Source: Herpetosiphonaceae bacterium (lineage in GTDB: Bacteria; Chloroflexota; Chloroflexia; Chloroflexales; Herpetosiphonaceae). From it: DNA of 64,000 bases. The stretch is taken from positions 43,648 to 107,647 of the forward strand of contig BPHZ01000010.1 in NCBI GenBank assembly GCA_026003835.1, written 5' to 3'. Each line of letters starts with the position of its first letter. Positions within the stretch are counted from its first letter, which is position 1. The position numbers and the translations under genes are program-made. The notes beneath the pieces were generated by a model. It saw only the letters and a list, made by a program, of their open reading frames with translations, was not told where the DNA came from and did no database searches. Positions 46,425-55,577 of this stretch are shown in pieces.

Positions 46425-46551
46425 CGCAATCGCCTGGATTATAGCAGGTTCATATGCAGCGTCAAGTCGCGCTCTTACCCACCAGGGCCATGGCCCTGTC
46501 GACGGCACCGCTCCTTGCACTTCCCCCAGCTCAACCTGGATCAGGCAAAGG

Positions 46552-47350
46552 TCACCTCTCCAGCAGCGCCGCTACCACCTCCTCAAATGCGCGGGCGCTT
46601 CCGCGCTCGTAAGCCGCCGCTACCACCTCCGGCGACAGCTCCGCTCTCAGCTGCGCCAGAAGGTTTTCCGCACCCTGTTTCGTCAGTTGATAGCTCGCGG
46701 GATGGCTGAGCACGACTGCTGCCAATTGGATCGCCTCCTCCGTCGCGCCCTGCCTGACTAGGCGGTCGGCGATCCCGATCAGGATACTTAGAACCTCAGG
46801 AATGGCCTGGATGTCCACCGCAACCTTGAGGGCTCTGTCGAAGTGTTCCGTTGATGTGGCGTAGTCGCCTGGCTCACAGGCCAGCGTTCCAAGGTAAAAG
46901 AGGCAAAGCTGGAGGCCCATTCTGTAGCCGGTGCTCTCGAAGAGCGCCAGAGCCTCCTGAAGGTAGCGCTCGCTCACCTCCGCATCGCTGAGCATAAAGG
47001 AGGCCACGGCAAGATTGGTAAGAGCATAGCCGGTAAACATCTGGTCGCCGATCTCTCGCGCGATCTGTAGGCACTCCTGCTCAAACACGCCGCACTCGAT
47101 ATATTCCCAATGATCTGTGATGTATCAGCAAGATTATGCAGCGCCCTGGCTATGCCTCTCTTGCTGCCGAGCGCCCTATAAATTGCCAGGCACTCCTGGT
47201 AGTACTGCCTGGTCTCCTCATACCGGCCCAAGATATCGGCGAGCATCCCCAGGTTGTTGAGGGCCTCGGCCACGCTCTGCCGGAAGCCAAGTTCTTGGAA
47301 CAGCGCCAGGCTTGTCTCAATGGATTGTTTTGCCTCGGTGTAGTATTACA
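46552..47350 (-). pseudogene. TPR protein fragment, cut at its 5' side and frameshifted
   Basis: The C-terminal part of 178 residues reads cleanly (TGYALTNLAVASFMLSD, tetratricopeptide pattern) and ends LAAYERGSARAFEEVVAAL-like, the usual end of AfsR/LuxR-type signalling regulators. Upstream, LNNLGMLADILGRYEETRQY follows in another frame, with the break near 47090. Coding sense continues to about 47348 (EAKQSIETSLALFQELGF) and then stops at the border of a transposase remnant. The N-terminal effector part of the protein is absent, so insertion destroyed it. Confidence 0.78.
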
Positions 47351-48480
47351 ACGCGAAGATCTTCAGGGAGCCGCGACCGGACGCGGCTGGTTCGGCGGTC
47401 GGCCCGGATAGCGCAGTCGGCGCTCGGCTTCGCATTCAGCCAGCCACTGCCGGTGTTTCGTGTGGCGTTTGGTATGTGAAAGGAAGGCCGCATGGTTGCG
47501 ACGCTGGTAATAGCGCACCTGCTCCAGCGCCCGTGCGGCGTCAAAGACCGGCTGCGGCAACACGCTGATCAGCAGCAACTGCACCTGCGGCAGCGTCAGC
47601 CCTGGCGCACGCGCCTGCCACTGCACGCGCACCCACACCAAGAAATGGTGCGCCAGCATCACCAGCGTCATATGGTGGTGCCAGCCTTGCCAACGCCGCA
47701 CCTCATACGCATCCATTCCCACGGCCTGCTTGCCGTGCGCAAAGGTTAATTCAATCGGCCAGCGCACCCCCAGCATGCGCACCAACGTCGCCAGGGGCGT
47801 TGCCTCTGGCGCGTTACTCAGGTAGTAGCGCACATCGCTCGGGTCGCTCAGGCTGCGCCGGATCACCAGCCACAGGCGTGGCCCGGCAACCCGTCGCGGG
47901 CCTCCGTCACGCGCACGACCGCCACGTCCGCGATCAGCGGACCTTGACGGCCTTCCGTGATCGTCATGCGCATCCAGGCGGCTGCCGGCAACCGCCGAGG
48001 CAGGGTATCGCCCCGATACGGCTGATGGGTGGCCGTCTTGAGTTGGAGCCGTGTGGGCGTGCGCCCACGACCGCGATAGGGCGGCAGCACCACCGCTGGA
48101 TGCCGGCGCCAGACCAGCGTATCGCTGGAGACCGCCGTGAAATAGCAGAGGTCCACGGCCGCCACGCCATCCCGAAAGGCCGGACTGTTCCCATAGAGGG
48201 CATCGGCGACGACCCAAGTGGCGGGAATGCTCCCACGTGCGACCGCCTGCTGGAGCAAGGCCAGCGCGATGGCCGGCTTGCTCTGGAAGGTCAGCGTGAG
48301 CGGAACTCCTGTGCGGGCACGCTGATCGGCGTGGTCGTCAGCAAACCAGGATTCGGGGACGAACAGCTGACTATCGATGAGCGTGTAGCCTTTGGCACTG
48401 GCATAGCCCAGATAGACGCCGACCTGGCTATTGGCGACCTTGCCGACCGATCCACACTATTGCGGGGCGACGTCGGCCGG
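47351..48480 (-). mobile_element. IS701-family transposase remnant
   Basis: The readable parts join as one IS701-type DDE transposase. From about 48450 down: VGKVANSQVGVYLGYASAKG, YTLIDSQLFVPESWFADDH, ADALYGNSPAFRDGV (DDE Asp), then after a frameshift near 47885 RLWLVIRRSLSDPSDVRYYL and IELTFAHGKQAVGMDAYEVR (DDE Glu region), ending RPVAAP at 47363. About the first 120 residues are missing and stop codons interrupt the front, so it is inactive. It truncates the TPR gene at about 47350. No clear terminal inverted repeats were found. Confidence 0.82.
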
Positions 48481-48562
48481 AGGTGGGGGCCACGAGCTGC
48501 CATTCTACATCCGAAAGGCCGCTCGGATAAAAGGGCCGTCGTGTTCGTCGTCGCCGCGGCAT
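48428..48562 (-). pseudogene. IS5-type transposase N-terminal scrap
   Basis: A 44-residue frame from ATG 48562 contains YPSGLSDVEWQLVAP, the typical opening of IS5-group (DUF4096) transposases. It stops inside the IS701 remnant, whose front it replaces, so one element was inserted into the other and both decayed. Confidence 0.6.
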
Positions 48563-48866
48563 GGCTTTTCCGCCTTTCTAGACCATGACATACCGCCATG
48601 GAAGCTTAGCGAATCGCGTGCCACGATTACTTTGTTAAACGCCGTCTTATTAGGAGCCTATGTTCGTGTCAGTAAGTAAGTATATACGCAACCCTGACAT
48701 ATGAGCTAGAGTGTAAAGTGGGGACTCCCATATGCATCAATCACTCATTATCCTCTCAAACCTGTCAAGGCACGACATGACGTTTACTTAGCTATGTAGA
48801 TGATTATACATTTAGGTGATAAGATAGAGGGCTTTTATAAGCTCCTTACAAGAAAGGACGTCAACG
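48563..48866. other. Intergenic, start of the AT-rich island
   Basis: Base composition drops sharply at about 48600. I see no gene, hairpin or repeat here, only short AT-rich stretches that could serve as promoter elements for the following genes (for instance TATACG at 48684). Confidence 0.4.
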
Positions 48867-49079
48867 ATGCCCGAGCCAGATTCTTTAGATCACCTAGAAG
48901 ATACTTTAAGGAACGCTTGTATACGGGCTATGGCAGAGCTACCCGTAGTAAAACGACTATTAGAGAGAGCTCAAGAGGCAGACGATGTTGACGCAATTAG
49001 CAGATTAAGTAAAATGATTACTGAACGAGAGCAGGTACTTGAGACAGTAAAAGCTAGTGTAGATTCACACAAAGATTAG
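48867..49079 (+). CDS. Small acidic helical protein, unknown
   Basis: A 70-residue protein, MPEPDSLDHLEDTLRNACIR..., likely all-helical and highly charged, with a Leu/Glu pattern suited to a short coiled coil. GAAAGGACG is upstream. It ends one base before the methyltransferase ATG, so the two form a unit. AT-rich codons differ from the rest of the window. No family recognised. Confidence 0.6.
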   Translation: MPEPDSLDHLEDTLRNACIRAMAELPVVKRLLERAQEADDVDAISRLSKMITEREQVLETVKASVDSHKD

Positions 49080-49080
49080 T

Positions 49081-49800
49081 ATGAATAAGCAAGAATTCTA
49101 CCGAGAAAAGTACCGTTTACTCAATCCCGAATGGAGGAACAGCCTAATTATTTACCGCGATTTAATAGCTACCAATACAGAGCCTGGTACTGCTATCTTA
49201 GATATTGGCTGCGGTCATGCCGATTTTCTTGAGAAAGTTTACATAAAATCCGGCCTTGCGTTCGGCATTGATCCAGATAAACAAGCATTATTGAAGAATG
49301 TGTCTATTCCTTATTGTGTTGTTGGTTTTGGGGGTCATATTCCATTCAAGGATAACACTTTTGATCTAGTTTTAGCTGCTTGGGTACTAGAACATGTAGA
49401 TAAACCCGATGATATAGCTAAAGAGGTATATCGAGTGCTTAAGCCAGGAGGCAAATTCATTTTTCTCACAACAAATATCTGGAACTATAATGTTTGGATT
49501 ATTAGAGCTATCCCTAACGCTTTCCATGGACTTCTTGTAAAGAAGCTTTACAAGAGGGTAGAAGAGGATACTTACCCAGTCGCCTATAAGTTTAATTCAC
49601 CTAAGAAGATTGATCGTATACTGAATCAAGTAGGGCTCAAAAAAGAGGCTCTTATACTAAATGGTGATCCATCGTATATCAGCTTCAATGATTTATTGTT
49701 TCTTTTAGCACGTATAGTAGAAAGAGTTTTATCCACTTCCCTATTTAAATTTGCCCGTGTGCATATTATTGGAATATATCAAAAAACCCAAGGGCAGTAA
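49081..49800 (+). CDS. Class I SAM-dependent methyltransferase
   Basis: A 239-residue methyltransferase. Motif I is AILDIGCGHADFLEKVY, motif II AFGIDPDK, and FDLVLAAWVLEHVDKPDDIA is the post-motif common in the UbiE/Methyltransf_11 group; LKPGGKFIFLTTN follows. The C-terminal third probably binds the substrate, which may be a lipid-linked or surface sugar; that is inference. AT-rich and unlike neighbouring chromosomal genes, so acquired by transfer. Confidence 0.88.
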   Translation: MNKQEFYREKYRLLNPEWRNSLIIYRDLIATNTEPGTAILDIGCGHADFLEKVYIKSGLAFGIDPDKQALLKNVSIPYCVVGFGGHIPFKDNTFDLVLAAWVLEHVDKPDDIAKEVYRVLKPGGKFIFLTTNIWNYNVWIIRAIPNAFHGLLVKKLYKRVEEDTYPVAYKFNSPKKIDRILNQVGLKKEALILNGDPSYISFNDLLFLLARIVERVLSTSLFKFARVHIIGIYQKTQGQ

Positions 49801-49866
49801 ACTTCACTTGAGGAGATGGGCTTCGATTCACCTGCTCACTGCATGACATCGATCTCCTGGTAGTCA

Positions 49867-50654
49867 TGTAAATGTAGTGGTGGTATCATGGGACGGGAAC
49901 CAAGCTGAAACGGGAGAAGGCCATGACCTGTCCCACCTGTCAGAGCAGCTCCGTGATCAAGAACGGTCGCATTCATAACGGCAAACCGAAATGGCGTTGT
50001 AAGGCCTGTGGACGCCAGTTTGTCCAGGCTCCAACCCAGCAGCGCATTTCGGCTGAGACGAAAGCCTTGATTGACCGCGTACTCCTGGAGCGCCTCTCGC
50101 TGGTCGGCATTGCGCGGGTTGCTGCGGTATCAGAGCGTTGGCTCCAGTCATACGTAAATGAGAAATACGCGGCAGTCCCATGCGAGGTGCGGATACGCGC
50201 AAAAAAAGCGGCCGTCTGACACTGGTGCTGGACGAGTTGTGGTCTTTTGTCGGCGCCAAGCGGCACCAGCAGTGGCTCTGGCTGGCGCTGGATCGCGATA
50301 GCCGTGCGATCGTGGGTGTGGCCATTGGGCCACGGGACGAAGCCACGGCGCATGCGCTGTGGGCCTCGCTGCCGGCCATCTATCGTCAATGCGCCGTCTG
50401 TTACACTGATTTCTGGGCCGCCTATGCTGCGGTCATTCCACCCAAACGGCACCGCCCGGTGGGCAAGGAGAGCGGCCAGACCAATCATGTGGAACGGGTC
50501 AACAATACGCTGCCTCAGCGCATTGCTCGCTTGGTGCGCAAAACGCTCTCCTTTTCCAAAAAGGTGGCCAATCATATCGGTGCGATTTGGTATTTCATTC
50601 ATCATTACAATGCGTCCCTTGCTGGCGGATGATGCGCGTATCACTACTTGTACA
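49867..50654 (+). mobile_element. IS1-family insertion sequence
   Basis: About 788 bp. The left end starts TGTAAATGTAGTG and the right end reads, inverted, TGTACAAGTAGTG, imperfect terminal inverted repeats. Between them are insA and the insB frame of an IS1 transposase. No convincing target duplication could be read. GC content is higher than in the flanking island, so it entered later. Confidence 0.83.
49923..50632 (+). CDS. IS1 transposase InsAB', made by -1 frameshifting
   Basis: InsA (49923-50219, 98 residues) has the zinc finger CPTCQSSSVIKNG...CKACGRQF and an HTH. A seven-A run at 50201-50207 lies near its end; slipping back one base there joins it to the second frame, KKSGRLTLVLDELWSFVGAK, with the DDE-type residues in LDELW, CYTDFWAAY and NHVERVNNTL. 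This matches the programmed -1 frameshift of IS1, so it is not counted as an error. Product about 236 residues. Confidence 0.88.
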
Positions 50655-50703
50655 GGATTACCTAAGTGTCGTATATAATTTTATAGATAGGGGGATAGGG
50701 GGT

Positions 50704-51333
50704 ATGAATACATCAATGAATATTTATTACTTTGCTTGCGATGCTTTGTGGAACGTATTTTCTTTGTTTCATTATTTGAATTTTAGTCCTAGGATCGGAG
50801 AAACTATTGCTAAAACTTGGCCTCGCCAGTTTGAACAAGTAGCACAATGGTTGTCAGAAGAACTAGTTGAGTCTGGAATAATTCTTGGTATTACACTACA
50901 GGATTCACCAGAAATATATAAAAAAATAGAAAAGATGGGCGATATGCTTATAATTAGATTAAACAACGAGCTAATTGATATATCAAGAACTATAGATAAA
51001 GAAAATAATACACAGGAAGAAGATCTAATTCTTTATTTGTTGTATTGTGCATTTCTGCGGTATGCCATAATTGAATATATTGATTTAGTTGATCATATTA
51101 AACAAGATCTGAGCGAAAGTAGCTATATAAGTTATAAAACACATTATGATGTTTTAGAGTATATTATATCGTTTTTGAATTCTGAAGCTAGATCAATTGA
51201 AGCTAACTTTCGTATAAGCAGTTTACAAATTGAGTATTTTATGGCAACTATTGAAAAGCACGCTTATATTCTTGCTAAAAAGTGGATTAACACTGTATTC
51301 ATTAATGCCAATAAAGACTTTAAAGAACTTTAA
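50704..51333 (+). CDS. AT-rich ORF of unknown function
   Basis: A 209-residue, mostly helical protein (MNTSMNIYYFACDALWNVFS) with many Ile, Tyr and Glu, no membrane segment and no motif I recognise. GGGGG lies upstream of the ATG. Codon use is strongly AT-biased compared with the window. It follows the IS1 right end by 50 bp and is not near any partner gene, so its role cannot be inferred. Confidence 0.6.
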   Translation: MNTSMNIYYFACDALWNVFSLFHYLNFSPRIGETIAKTWPRQFEQVAQWLSEELVESGIILGITLQDSPEIYKKIEKMGDMLIIRLNNELIDISRTIDKENNTQEEDLILYLLYCAFLRYAIIEYIDLVDHIKQDLSESSYISYKTHYDVLEYIISFLNSEARSIEANFRISSLQIEYFMATIEKHAYILAKKWINTVFINANKDFKEL

Positions 51334-51412
51334 TTTATCAGTTGTAAATCCATTAATATCAAATTAAGAACACGCATATGAGCAATCCATTATTAGGGAT
51401 GAGGTGATACTT

Positions 51413-52171
51413 ATGGAAATTTTATCATTTGATATGGAAGAAAATCATCATGACAGGCAAAAAAGAAGCTCTTTGGGCCGAACATCGATTGAATATCAAT
51501 CCGCAACTAATATTCTTACCAAGCCATCTGGCTTCATGAACACCTACGATTACACACTCAACCCTTATTCTGGCTGTAGTTTTGGCTGTTCTTATTGTTA
51601 TGCGGCTTTCTTTGTACGAGACAAGCAACAGCAAGAGGATTGGGGAACATGGGTTCGTGTCAAGGACAATGCTCTGGAACTTCTTAAGAAATATCGGCGG
51701 AAGCCACTCCATGGCAAAACCATTTATATGAGTAGCGTTACAGATCCTTACCAACCGATCGAACGTAAACTCCATCTGACGCGCTGCTTGTTAGAGGAGC
51801 TCGTGAACTATCACGATGTCCATCTTGTGCTGCAAACACGCAGTCCATTAGTGACCCGCGATATTGACTTGTTCCAGCGTTTTTCAGTGATACAAGTCAA
51901 TATGACGATTACCACGGATGACGAGAAGGTACGCAAAACCTTCGAACCCTACTGCTCATCGATACAGGCACGACTAAACGCTATCACCGCAATCCAAGCG
52001 TCTGGTATCCCAGCATGTATTACCCTGACGCCTTTACTCCCTGTAAGAGATGCCCATACCTTTGCCAAACGTTTGGTTGCAACAGGAGTCCAGAAATTTA
52101 TTATTCAGCCGTTTCATCCTGAGAGAGGCAAGTTTGTAGCTGGTACACGGGATTCGGTTCGCAACGAGTAG
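51413..52171 (+). CDS. SPL-family radical SAM protein (Rv2578c type)
   Basis: The start is ATG 51413 after GAGGTGAT, 252 residues. NPYSGCSFGCSYCYA carries the CxxxCxxC cluster site, with YMSSVTDPYQPIERKLHLTR following; both match the spore photoproduct lyase-like SPL group. Its last third has PACITLTPLLPVRDAHTFAK. The stop at 52171 comes early; another frame stays coding-like to 52297 (LPSHHIADLVEQLGRFVVYR), so a frameshift near 52160 may have shortened it by about 40 residues. Function in bacteria is unknown; the family is often linked with DNA repair genes. AT-rich, in the transferred island. Confidence 0.82.
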   Translation: MEILSFDMEENHHDRQKRSSLGRTSIEYQSATNILTKPSGFMNTYDYTLNPYSGCSFGCSYCYAAFFVRDKQQQEDWGTWVRVKDNALELLKKYRRKPLHGKTIYMSSVTDPYQPIERKLHLTRCLLEELVNYHDVHLVLQTRSPLVTRDIDLFQRFSVIQVNMTITTDDEKVRKTFEPYCSSIQARLNAITAIQASGIPACITLTPLLPVRDAHTFAKRLVATGVQKFIIQPFHPERGKFVAGTRDSVRNE

Positions 52172-52490
52172 TGCTTCCGTCGCATCACATCGCGGACCTG
52201 GTCGAGCAGCTTGGGCGGTTTGTGGTTTATCGAAGCACCTTAGACATGGTTGCTGGCAAGGAACGGGTGCTGTATAGTATGGACACTGGAGACAGCTAAA
52301 CGAGCGCTCCGAAGGGGTTAAGCATACTGCTCGTCGAGCATTGTTTCCGTTTTTCACGCGTTATAGTAGGATTATACGGAAAGTTTCCAGAGAATCAATA
52401 GTTAGCCCGCTGTCCCAATCCGAGCGCTTATCGTATCGAATACTAGTGTTCATAGGTCGCCGGTTACCCTCATCGTTAAAAGGGGGAGAT
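52172..52490. other. Interval with possible frameshifted tail and a GTTAGCC core
   Basis: The first 128 bases may encode the lost C-terminus of the SPL protein. A GCTAAACGAGCGCT segment (52295) and a GTTAGCC core (52401-52407) could be worn remains of the repeat that ends each following module; the likeness is partial. TCACGCGTTATAG lies between. AGGGGGAGAT directly before 52491 is the ribosome binding site of the next gene. Confidence 0.35.
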
Positions 52491-53024
52491 ATGCGTGATT
52501 TCGTACCGACAATTAAGCAACATTTTGACGGCCTCCAGGATCGGTTTCGTATTTTCCATCACTATGCATTTCAAACAGAAGGATGCTTCAAGGGTGAATT
52601 GCTGATGATCCTACATCAGCTAGCTGCGAATGGAGTTATTGATGACTTGGATCGGGAAGTCCTATTCGCTGCCAGACGCGTGGATATCACTTTCAGTGCC
52701 GGTCAAGAAAAGCATTTGATAGAATTGAAGCACTGGATCATCGGGCGACAACGAGTCAACACTTACACACCGACCTTTTATTTTGGTGATCCTTCATCGG
52801 TTGGGATTACGCGTGACGTTGATAAGCTGAATGACATCGAAGGAGCCTTCTGCCGATGGCTGCTAATACTGCTCACCTCGAATCCAAGTACTACGACCTG
52901 GGAAACGGGGCTTGAAAAGTTCAATCTGAAATTCGCACCGCGCCATTTGAGAGCGCATAGTAATCCTGGGGATTTTCCACCGACGTACTTCCTCGGTTTA
53001 CTCGAGGTGAGCAGAACGGAGTAA
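52491..53024 (+). CDS. Uncharacterised PD-(D/E)XK-like nuclease
   Basis: The start is ATG 52491 behind AGGGGGAGAT, 177 residues. The centre holds AARRVDITFSAGQEKHLIELKHWI, in which an Asp and the later E-L-K are spaced as in PD-(D/E)XK nucleases; a following YTPTFYFGDPSS stretch is conserved-looking. The N-terminal helix pair fits the family's usual start. No named family is recognised. Position in a row with a DUF262 gene and a toxin-antitoxin pair, and a repeat 18 bp after its stop, suggests a mobile defence cassette. Catalysis is inferred from the motif only. Confidence 0.55.
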   Translation: MRDFVPTIKQHFDGLQDRFRIFHHYAFQTEGCFKGELLMILHQLAANGVIDDLDREVLFAARRVDITFSAGQEKHLIELKHWIIGRQRVNTYTPTFYFGDPSSVGITRDVDKLNDIEGAFCRWLLILLTSNPSTTTWETGLEKFNLKFAPRHLRAHSNPGDFPPTYFLGLLEVSRTE

Positions 53025-53041
53025 TTCTCAATTGAGCGGCG

Positions 53042-53096
53042 GGCTAACACGCGCTTGCAGCCGACCGGGTGCCCTCTGGGCGGCGCCCCGTTAGCC
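53042..53096 (+). repeat. attC-like palindromic repeat A
   Basis: GGCTAAC (53042-53048) is exactly complementary to GTTAGCC (53090-53096), the outer arms expected of an integron attC site apart from one base against consensus. The left part AACACGCGCTTGCAGCCGAC recurs in element C; the right part (from GGGTGCCCTC to CCCCGTTAG) recurs in element D. Inner L boxes are not well paired. Confidence 0.55.
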
Positions 53097-53135
53097 GGCC
53101 CACCAAACCCCGCACTATTGCTTGCTCAGCTAATG

Positions 53136-53141
53136 TATAAT
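53136..53141 (+). promoter_or_regulatory. Possible -10 element before the DUF262 gene
   Basis: TATAAT lies 43 bases before the ATG at 53184, with no good -35 partner at the proper distance; a TAAGGAG ribosome binding site follows. Confidence 0.35.
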
Positions 53142-53183
53142 CGTGCCAACGCCATGATAAGCACCCAAACGTAAGGAGTTTCC

Positions 53184-55016
53184 ATGAGCGCGGTCACTAC
53201 TTTCGACAGCACGAAGGAATCACTACTCGACCTGTTGCGAAGTATCCGTGACGGCAAAGCCCAGCTCCCCGATTTTCAGCGTGGCTGGGTGTGGGATGAC
53301 GAACACATCCGTAGCTTGCTCGCTAGTATTTCCCTTTCTTACCCCATTGGCGCTGTAATGATGCTGCAAACCGGCAATCCTGATGTCCGATTCAAACCGC
53401 GGCTTGTTGAAGGAGTGAGTCTATCTCATCTTCCAGAACCAGAACGCTTGATCCTTGACGGGCAGCAGCGCCTTACCTCTCTGTTTCAATCGCTATTTCT
53501 AGACCAAGCCGTTACTACCAGAGATTCACGTGGTAACCAGATCAAGCGCTGGTATTATGTGGACATCGATAAAGCCCTCGACTATAACGGAGATCGCGAT
53601 GAGTCGATTATTGCCCTGCCCGAAGATCGTATGATACGCAATTTTCGTGGTGAGGTGATTGCTGACTTTTCGACGGCGGCAAAAGAGTATGAAGCTGGCC
53701 TATTCCCATTCGCGCACATCTTCGATTACTCCGATTGGCGGACCGGCTATTGCGAGTTTTGGGACTACGACCGCGAGAGGATTAAGCGCTTTGATGCGTT
53801 TGAGAAAGAGATTATCAAGCGCTTTGAGCAGTATCAAGTGCCACTTATTTTGCTACGCAAGGAAACGCCGAAGGAAGCGGTGTGTCAAGTCTTTGAGAAG
53901 GTTAACACAGGCGGTGTTTCCCTCACCGTCTTCGAACTCCTCACAGCGACGTACGCTGCTGATGACTTCTCCCTGCGCGATGATTGGGCTGTACGGGAGA
54001 AGCGCCTGAAGAAGCACGCCGTGTTAAGGACTATTCAAAGTGACGATTTTCTTCAGGCTGTTGCGCTGCTAGCGACACGATCGAAACGTCAGCAAAGTAT
54101 TGACAACGGCACCCCTCCTGAAAATGCTCCTGGTATCAGTTGTAAGCGCAAAGATATATTGCGCCTTTCTCTTGATGATTATCTAGCATGGTCTGAGGCA
54201 GTCACCCAAGGATTTGAGCGTGCAGCGCGTTTCCTCTATAGTCAGAAGGTTTTCAGTGCCCGTGATCTACCATATCGTACACAAGTAACCCCTCTCGCTG
54301 CTACCTTAGCAGTGCTGAGGGACAAAGCTGAAAGTGCCGGTGTCTCCGCTAAACTGGCCCGCTGGTATTGGTGCGGTGTGTTCGGCGAGTTGTACGGCGG
54401 CGCGATTGAAACACGATTTGCCAAAGATGTCCCTGAAGTATTGGATTGGATAGACGGAAAGGGCGAACCCTCAACCGTACTGGATGCAAACTTTGCGCCC
54501 ATGCGCCTCCTGACGCTTCGCACGCGCAACAGTGCTGCGTATAAAGGCATTTATGCCCTACTGATGCGCGATGGTTGCAGGGACTTTCGTACCGGGGATT
54601 CCATCGATGTACAAACCTATTTCGATGATCGGATCGACATTCATCACATTTTTCCGCAGGATTGGTGCAAGCGCAATGGGATAGATGCACGACGATGTGA
54701 CAGTATCGTAAACAAGACACCTCTTGCTGCACGAACAAATCGAATGATCGGCAACAACGCACCAAGTACCTACTTGGTACGTATGCAACGGAACGCCGGA
54801 ATTGATGAGGCGCGGATGGATCAAATTCTTGAGTCCCACCTGATTGATCCGTTAGCATTGCGCCTTGATAAGTTCGATGAGTTTTTCAAGGCGCGTGAAG
54901 CGGCGTTACTTTATCGCATCGAGCAAGCGATGGGTAAACCAATAGCACGAGGAGTTGCTGTACCTGAGGATATCGGGATAGACTCTTTCGAAGATGAAGA
55001 GCTAATAGATGCATAA
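53184..55016 (+). CDS. DUF262/DUF1524 protein, GmrSD-type restriction-like
   Basis: A 610-residue protein starting at ATG 53184 (after AAGGAG). Residues about 10-250 are DUF262: SLLDLLRSIRDGKAQLPDFQRGWVWDD and the hallmark LILDGQQRLTSLF, a ParB-like nucleotide-hydrolysing site. The C-terminal part carries the DUF1524 HNH-type nuclease motif DIHHIFPQDWCKRNGI followed by NKTPLAARTNRMIGN. This is the layout of GmrSD and related anti-phage enzymes that cut modified or foreign DNA. The gene stands alone between two attC-like repeats, with a TATAAT box ahead of it. Confidence 0.92.
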   Translation: MSAVTTFDSTKESLLDLLRSIRDGKAQLPDFQRGWVWDDEHIRSLLASISLSYPIGAVMMLQTGNPDVRFKPRLVEGVSLSHLPEPERLILDGQQRLTSLFQSLFLDQAVTTRDSRGNQIKRWYYVDIDKALDYNGDRDESIIALPEDRMIRNFRGEVIADFSTAAKEYEAGLFPFAHIFDYSDWRTGYCEFWDYDRERIKRFDAFEKEIIKRFEQYQVPLILLRKETPKEAVCQVFEKVNTGGVSLTVFELLTATYAADDFSLRDDWAVREKRLKKHAVLRTIQSDDFLQAVALLATRSKRQQSIDNGTPPENAPGISCKRKDILRLSLDDYLAWSEAVTQGFERAARFLYSQKVFSARDLPYRTQVTPLAATLAVLRDKAESAGVSAKLARWYWCGVFGELYGGAIETRFAKDVPEVLDWIDGKGEPSTVLDANFAPMRLLTLRTRNSAAYKGIYALLMRDGCRDFRTGDSIDVQTYFDDRIDIHHIFPQDWCKRNGIDARRCDSIVNKTPLAARTNRMIGNNAPSTYLVRMQRNAGIDEARMDQILESHLIDPLALRLDKFDEFFKAREAALLYRIEQAMGKPIARGVAVPEDIGIDSFEDEELIDA

Positions 55017-55052
55017 ATAAAGACTTCTATAATTGAATCTGAGGAGGGACAG

Positions 55053-55110
55053 TCTAACAAGGCGCTGCAGGTGACGCCGCGACGCCAGGCAAAATGAGTC
55101 ATCGTTAGCC
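55053..55110 (+). repeat. attC-like palindromic repeat B
   Basis: TCTAACAAGGCGCTGCAG opens it and GTTAGCC (55104-55110) closes it, 37 bp after the DUF262 stop. The left part has the classic look of an attC left half; the right half (GAGTCATCGTTAGCC) is diverged. It shares the closing GTTAGCC with element A. Confidence 0.5.
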
Positions 55111-55280
55111 ATGCCATGAGTCACCGTATGAGTCGTCAGGTTAGTGCTGGCGGCGCACCTGAGCTTGAGCGTTGGGTGGCCCTTCTTCGCTCATCGCCGG
55201 TCAGCAACTTATCCGAAGGCCCTGTTCCCATTAGGAGTTATCCGACAGATGTATCGTGTTAGATATCCGGGAGGTTGGGT

Positions 55281-55577
55281 ATGACTCCCAAATTAAGAAC
55301 GCTGATTCTGGAAGCGCAGATGCTCGATCCACAGGAACAGTTAGAACTCATTGGCGCCGTATCTCAGTTGCTACGACAACGCTACCCGCACCACGGCGTC
55401 TCGAGTGAGTTCTGGAAGGTGCATACCCTCGCAGATATTCTTGCTGCTCAACCGATCCAACCTGTTCTGGATGTGAGTGAATTGGGCTTACCAAGCTGGC
55501 CGGAGGACGAAACTGCCGACGACGTGATTGCCTATCTTCGCAAGCAGCGGCAACAGGATCGGTCGCGAGAAGCATGA
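55281..55577 (+). CDS. VapB-type antitoxin
   Basis: A 98-residue protein from ATG 55281 after GGGAGG. The N-terminal half, MTPKLRTLILEAQMLDPQEQ followed by a helical LELIGAVSQLL, resembles the helix-rich antitoxins paired with PIN toxins; the acidic C-terminus (PSWPEDETADD) could wrap the toxin. Its end overlaps the toxin ATG by four bases. The role is inferred from that pairing. Confidence 0.72.
   Translation: MTPKLRTLILEAQMLDPQEQLELIGAVSQLLRQRYPHHGVSSEFWKVHTLADILAAQPIQPVLDVSELGLPSWPEDETADDVIAYLRKQRQQDRSREA

Noticed and set aside
50201..50207. A7 run in IS1 as another sequencing error
   Set aside because: Position and shift direction match the programmed -1 frameshift of IS1 transposases.
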